Of a DNA stretch of 64,000 nucleotides, positions 60,022 to 64,000 are shown piece after piece; the stretch's first letter is position 1, and each line of letters starts with the position of its first letter. Both the position numbers and the translations under genes were made by a program. The notes beneath the pieces are model-generated. The model was given only the letters and a program-made list of their open reading frames with translations, made no database searches and had not been told where the DNA came from. The DNA is taken from assembly GCF_005144585.1 (NCBI RefSeq), contig NZ_SSMQ01000007.1, positions 62,001 through 126,000 on the forward strand. The letters are read 5' to 3'. Source of the DNA: Polyangium fumosum (lineage in GTDB: Bacteria; Myxococcota_A; Polyangia; Polyangiales; Polyangiaceae).

Positions 60022-63000
60022 GATACCCTCTCGCTCCCGCGCTCAAGAAACATAAATCCCGCCATGCCGACGGGCGGGCCGGCATCGCGGTCGACCTCTT
60101 CGAGAGCATCTCGCCCCTCATGGCGAAGCTCCGTGCGCCGATCGTCGAGCGCATCGCCGAGAACATCGCCGCCGAACTCGGCCCCGGCCCGCACCCCCCG
60201 GGCATCCTCATCGCCTCCCTCGTCCGCGCGGCCGACGTCGCCGTCGGCGAGCTCGACCGCCTCAACGGCGAGGGCGCCTCGCTCATGGTCGCCTACCAGG
60301 GCGCCGCCACGGACGAGGACAAACGCAAAATCCTCATCGACCACCTCCGTGGCTCGGCCAAGACCCGCCTCGACGCTCGCCGCGACGTCCAGGCCACCAA
60401 GCGCTGGCTCGACATGGAGGCCGTCCAGGAGCGCTTCGCCGCCCGCATCGCCGACCAGGTCGACACCGTCGAGGTCGCCTACGAAGCGACGATCACGAAG
60501 GCCAAATCCCTCACCGACGGGGATGCCTTCCGCCTCCTCTCCGGCGGCGGCGTCCTCGAATTCGCCATGTCCCACGCCTCGACCGGACGCCCGCAGCCCG
60601 TCCGTGTCGCGGCCTTGCGTGTCCTCGCCGCCCTCCTCGCGCGCGTCAGCCCCTCGCAGCGCCTTGGCCGCTTCGGCGTCGAGCGGGCCCGCCAGGTCCT
60701 CGCGTGGGCCCGCGGCGTCGACGCCATGCGCTGGGCGCAGGTCGCGGCCCTCGAAATCGCCTCCCTCGTTTTCCCCGACGGCATTCGTGGCGTCATCTCC
60801 GAGCGCCTCCGCATTCGCTCCGGCAAGGACGGCACCATCATTCGCCGCAACTCCTTGCGCATCCTCGGCACCCTCGCCGACGACCGCTCCCGCCTCGAAA
60901 CCGGCCTCATCGCCAAGGACGACCCGAGCGAGCACGTCCGCCAGGAGCTCGCGCGCTTCCTCGGACAGACCCGCCACGAAGGCGGCCTCGAACAGCTCGT
61001 CAAGATCATCACCGAGGACAAATCGCCCCGCGTCCGCGGCCTCGGCATTCGTGTCCTCACGAAGCGCGCCGGCGGCTTCGCCTGCGAAGGCCCTCGCGCC
61101 GGCAACGAGCCCCCGATCGAGGATGGCGACCCAGCCGCGGCCGAGGCGCTCCTCGGCGTCATCCAGCGGGCCTTCACGAAACCCGAAGATTCGCTCCCGG
61201 TGCGCGTCGCGCTCGAATCCGTCAAGCTCGTCGCGGCCGGCACCACGCCCATCCTCCGCCCGGGGCATTTCGTCGAGTCCCTCGCCACGCTCGCCAACAA
61301 CGAAAAGGGCGGCGCCGAGCTCACGGAGGGCGCCGCGGCCACGCTCCGCTGGCTCGAAGTCGCGGCCGAGCCCGAGCTCGTGGCCCTGACGAAGCGCTTC
61401 AAGGAAAAACTCGAAAAGATCAAAGAAGGCCGCTCCTCGCGCTTCGTCGTCCCGCCGAACACGCCCACGCGTGACCTCGAACGAGCCCTCGCCGTCGCCG
61501 CGCGCGGCGACATGACCGTCTCCCTCCAAAAACTCGGCCCCGGCAAATACATCCTCTGGCGCGGCGAGCCCCGACACTGGCGATTCTGGCGTTTTTGGAA
61601 CGAGCTCAAAACGCCCATGCCGGACAAACGCAAAGGCTACGCCCATACCCAGGGCCGCGTCTGGCAGGGTGAAATCGTCGTCCCCCCGTACGGCATGGCC
61701 GAGGTCACGCCCACCCGCGTCCCCGGCGAGCGCCAGCTCTGCCCGCCCGTCGCCGGCTGGGGCCCGTTTTTGCCGCGCGTCGACGAATTGCTCTCGGTCT
61801 GCTCCATCTCGGGCAAACCCCTCCGCATGATCACGCCCGTCGGCACCGTCCTCCTCCGCGGCCCGAACACGCTGAAGGAGCGCATGCGAGCGCGGTGGAA
61901 GCTCTCGCTCGAATACCCCCAGCTCGCGCTCGTCCGCCAGCGCTCGCTCGGCGCCAGCGAGCCGCGCGAGAAAAAGCTCTTCTGGCAGCAGGCCCAGGAG
62001 CTCGGGTTTTCCCTCGACGTCATCGACACCGAGGGCGAGATCGAAAACGCCCGCTTCAACCTCGTCCCGCACCTCCCGCGCAATTTTTACTCCCCGCTCC
62101 CCTTCGCGCTCCCGCCGATCGCCGAGCACGTCCTCTCGTTCTTGTTATCGCCCTCGGGCAACACCCCGGCGCACCTCGCGGTCGTCGTGTGGGGCCTCTT
62201 CTCGTATCTCATGCTTCGTACGGCGGTCATCATGCGCGGCATCGAGAAGGCGCGCGCCGCGATTCCGCTCTCGATCGGCGGCTGGGGCACGCGCGGCAAA
62301 TCCGGCTCCGAGCGATTGAAGGCCGCGCTCTTCCACGCCATGCGGTACGACGTCGTCGTGAAGACCACCGGCTGCGAGGCCATGTTCATTCACGCGATGC
62401 GGGACCTCCCGGCCGGCGAGATCTTCATCTATCGCCCCTACGACAAGGCCACGATCTGGGAGCAGCGCAACGTCCTCTTCACCGGAAAAAACCTTCATTG
62501 CCAGGTCTTTCTGTGGGAGTGCATGGCGCTCCAGCCGCGCTTCGTCGAGACCCTCTGCAACGAATGGATGCAGGACCCGATCACGACGCTGACGAACGCC
62601 TACCCCGACCACGAGGACATCCAGGGCCCCGGCGGCGAAGACGTCGCGCGCGTCATCTCCTGCTTCATGCCCCAGGACGGCGTCACCTTCACCTCGGAAG
62701 AGCAGATGTTCCCGCTCTTCCTCGACAATGCGCGCCGCAAACGGACGAACCTCGTCCACGTCCAGCCCATCGAGGCCGACCTCATTCCCGTCGACCTCCT
62801 CCAGCGCCTCCCTTACCAGGAGCACCCGCGCAACGTCGCCCTCGTCCTCGAACTCGCTGATTACTTCCAGATCGACCGTGAAAAAGCGCTCGTCGAGATC
62901 GCCGACCACGTCATCCTCGACCTCGGCGTCTTGAAGACCTATCCCACGGTCGAATACCGTGGCCGCAAGCTCACGTTCTCCAATGGAATGAGCGCGAACG

Positions 63001-64000
63001 AGCGCGCCGGCTTCCTCTCGAACTGGACGCGACTCGCCTACGACAAACACAACCCCGACGAGACACCCGACCGGGCCACCTGCGCCGTCGTCAACAACCG
63101 CGCCGACCGCGTCGCCCGTTCCCGCGTCTTCGCGCAGATCTTCGTCGACGACGCCGGCTGCGACCACATCGTCCTCATCAACACGAACCTCGGCGGCATG
63201 ATGCAGTTCATCACCGAGGCCCTCGACAGTTGGCTCGGCGGCACCCGCATCACCGCCGACGCCGACAAGGAAAAGGCGCTCGTCAAATTCGACGAATACC
63301 TCCGCCGCACGGGCACCCGGTCGAGCCTCGAAGCCCTCGAAGAGACGCTCCTCATCATGCTCAAGGCCTTGCCGATGGAGGACGAGGACGCGCGCAAGAT
63401 CGTCGAGGACGCCCGCCCGCTCTTCTCCGCGACCCCCGAGGAGCTCGGCGCCGCGATCGAAAAAGCCTTGTCCGGGAAAACCCCTGCCGAGGGCAAGGAC
63501 GACATCCGCCCCGACATCGTCGCCCACACGATTCGCTACGCCAAACGCACGAAGATTCGCGACGACGCGAAGAAACGTGTCTCGGGCGCGCTCGACCAGA
63601 AAGCGTGGGCCGAGGCCGACGGGATCTTCCGCGCCGCCTACCGCGAGCTCTTCCTCGAACGCGTCTATGTCCTCTGGAACTCCGGATCCACGGGCGACCA
63701 GGTCATCGATTTCATGGTCAAGCAGATCCCGCCCGGGATGGACGTGCGCATCATGGGCACGCAAAACATCAAGGGCACGGGCCTCGACTTCGTGTATCGA
63801 TGGCTCTCGATGGACCGCGTGCGCCTGAACATCGAAAAAATGGAGACCACGCCGAGCGCGCGCGCCGAGGTCCTCACGTTCTTCATGTCGTACAACGACT
63901 TCAGCCTGATCGATTGCCGCGAGGCCCTCGACGCGACCCGACGCGCGAAGACCTCCGACGACCCCGACTGGCAACAGCACGCCAATCTGATCAACGCCGC
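60018..64000 (+). CDS. Giant PgsB/CapB-type Mur-ligase relative with long N-terminal extension (3' end cut)
   Basis: Over 1327 residues visible, beginning at TTG in a TTGA overlap (an ATG at 60120 is the alternative). Residues about 1-480 are helical and HEAT-like (VRVAALRVLAALLARV, RRNSLRILGTLADD, RQELARFLGQTRHEGGLEQLVKIITED); about 500-700 are unassigned. One or two TMs precede the ligase domain, whose P-loop is GTRGKS at 757-762. Downstream it aligns with PgsB: FLWECMALQPRF for SECMAVNPDY, LTNAYPDHEDIQGP for NVLEDHMDVMGP, FSNGMSANERAGFL and VVNNRADRVARSRVFAQIF for the NCRADR motif. PgsB forms gamma-glutamyl amide bonds by acyl phosphate. Polymer identity is inferred. Confidence 0.85.
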   Translation, partial: MRYPLAPALKKHKSRHADGRAGIAVDLFESISPLMAKLRAPIVERIAENIAAELGPGPHPPGILIASLVRAADVAVGELDRLNGEGASLMVAYQGAATDEDKRKILIDHLRGSAKTRLDARRDVQATKRWLDMEAVQERFAARIADQVDTVEVAYEATITKAKSLTDGDAFRLLSGGGVLEFAMSHASTGRPQPVRVAALRVLAALLARVSPSQRLGRFGVERARQVLAWARGVDAMRWAQVAALEIASLVFPDGIRGVISERLRIRSGKDGTIIRRNSLRILGTLADDRSRLETGLIAKDDPSEHVRQELARFLGQTRHEGGLEQLVKIITEDKSPRVRGLGIRVLTKRAGGFACEGPRAGNEPPIEDGDPAAAEALLGVIQRAFTKPEDSLPVRVALESVKLVAAGTTPILRPGHFVESLATLANNEKGGAELTEGAAATLRWLEVAAEPELVALTKRFKEKLEKIKEGRSSRFVVPPNTPTRDLERALAVAARGDMTVSLQKLGPGKYILWRGEPRHWRFWRFWNELKTPMPDKRKGYAHTQGRVWQGEIVVPPYGMAEVTPTRVPGERQLCPPVAGWGPFLPRVDELLSVCSISGKPLRMITPVGTVLLRGPNTLKERMRARWKLSLEYPQLALVRQRSLGASEPREKKLFWQQAQELGFSLDVIDTEGEIENARFNLVPHLPRNFYSPLPFALPPIAEHVLSFLLSPSGNTPAHLAVVVWGLFSYLMLRTAVIMRGIEKARAAIPLSIGGWGTRGKSGSERLKAALFHAMRYDVVVKTTGCEAMFIHAMRDLPAGEIFIYRPYDKATIWEQRNVLFTGKNLHCQVFLWECMALQPRFVETLCNEWMQDPITTLTNAYPDHEDIQGPGGEDVARVISCFMPQDGVTFTSEEQMFPLFLDNARRKRTNLVHVQPIEADLIPVDLLQRLPYQEHPRNVALVLELADYFQIDREKALVEIADHVILDLGVLKTYPTVEYRGRKLTFSNGMSANERAGFLSNWTRLAYDKHNPDETPDRATCAVVNNRADRVARSRVFAQIFVDDAGCDHIVLINTNLGGMMQFITEALDSWLGGTRITADADKEKALVKFDEYLRRTGTRSSLEALEETLLIMLKALPMEDEDARKIVEDARPLFSATPEELGAAIEKALSGKTPAEGKDDIRPDIVAHTIRYAKRTKIRDDAKKRVSGALDQKAWAEADGIFRAAYRELFLERVYVLWNSGSTGDQVIDFMVKQIPPGMDVRIMGTQNIKGTGLDFVYRWLSMDRVRLNIEKMETTPSARAEVLTFFMSYNDFSLIDCREALDATRRAKTSDDPDWQQHANLINA

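Overview
The window is gene-dense, about 70% GC DNA from a diderm bacterium, most likely a myxobacterium of the Polyangiales (Polyangium/Sorangium-like). That assignment is an inference. It rests on the strong G/C preference at third codon positions, an eukaryote-like Ser/Thr kinase, about sixteen predicted lipoproteins many of which carry Gly- or Ser-rich tethers after the lipobox, DUF4215-type Cys-rich repeats, a fibro-slime domain, a TonB-dependent receptor and a sedolisin. No tRNA, rRNA, CRISPR array, insertion sequence or prophage was seen.

Layout. 0-2.6 kb: lipoprotein-OppD-OppF, translationally coupled by GTGA and ATGA overlaps; OppF runs off the left edge. 2.6-6.7 kb: PQQ-type sugar dehydrogenase lipoprotein, secreted alpha/beta hydrolase and a monoheme-motif lipoprotein. 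7-13.6 kb: phosphatidylserine synthase, a membrane protein, a methyltransferase-fold lipoprotein, DeoD, a beta-helix lipoprotein and a three-part protein made of a zinc ribbon, a SecY-like core and a DUF2007-like tail. 13.6-23.5 kb: fibro-slime lipoprotein, EGF/DUF4215 lipoprotein, small membrane proteins (DUF378, DUF350, DoxX), alpha/beta hydrolase, a His-rich membrane protein, M1 aminopeptidase and a ferritin-like lipoprotein. 23.5-30.5 kb: a hairpin-rich intergenic element, a zinc-ribbon/membrane/hydrolase protein, metallophosphoesterase, TPR lipoprotein, alpha/beta hydrolase and OsmC. 30.6-34.5 kb: a coupled Ser/Thr kinase, TPR protein and C-type-lectin lipoprotein. 34.5-42.2 kb: TonB receptor, a decayed Uma2 nuclease pseudogene, PpdK, a catalytically altered SDR behind a palindromic operator, and PspA. 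42.2-48.2 kb: FGE-like lipoprotein, a CHASE2 sensor with a degenerate kinase end, and an S53 peptidase.

The most notable region is 48.3-64 kb. Five genes are joined by GTGA, ATGA or TTGA overlaps. The first encodes a tandemly duplicated PgsC-like membrane domain fused to a large soluble domain. The last, cut by the window edge, encodes a giant PgsB/CapB-type Mur-ligase relative with a P-loop near residue 757 and about 700 extra N-terminal residues. Between them lie an anchored beta-rich periplasmic protein, a lipoprotein resembling a metal-dependent gamma-PGA hydrolase, and a 1632-residue secreted protein with a C-terminal barrel-like region. No PgsA/CapA is visible. I infer a diderm poly-gamma-glutamate-like (or other amide-linked polymer) synthesis and envelope-crossing export system with uncharacterised periplasmic and outer-membrane parts.

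Gene starts were moved inward from the longest frame where a signal peptide, Shine-Dalgarno sequence or stop/start overlap supported it. The long antisense frames are treated as high-GC shadows.
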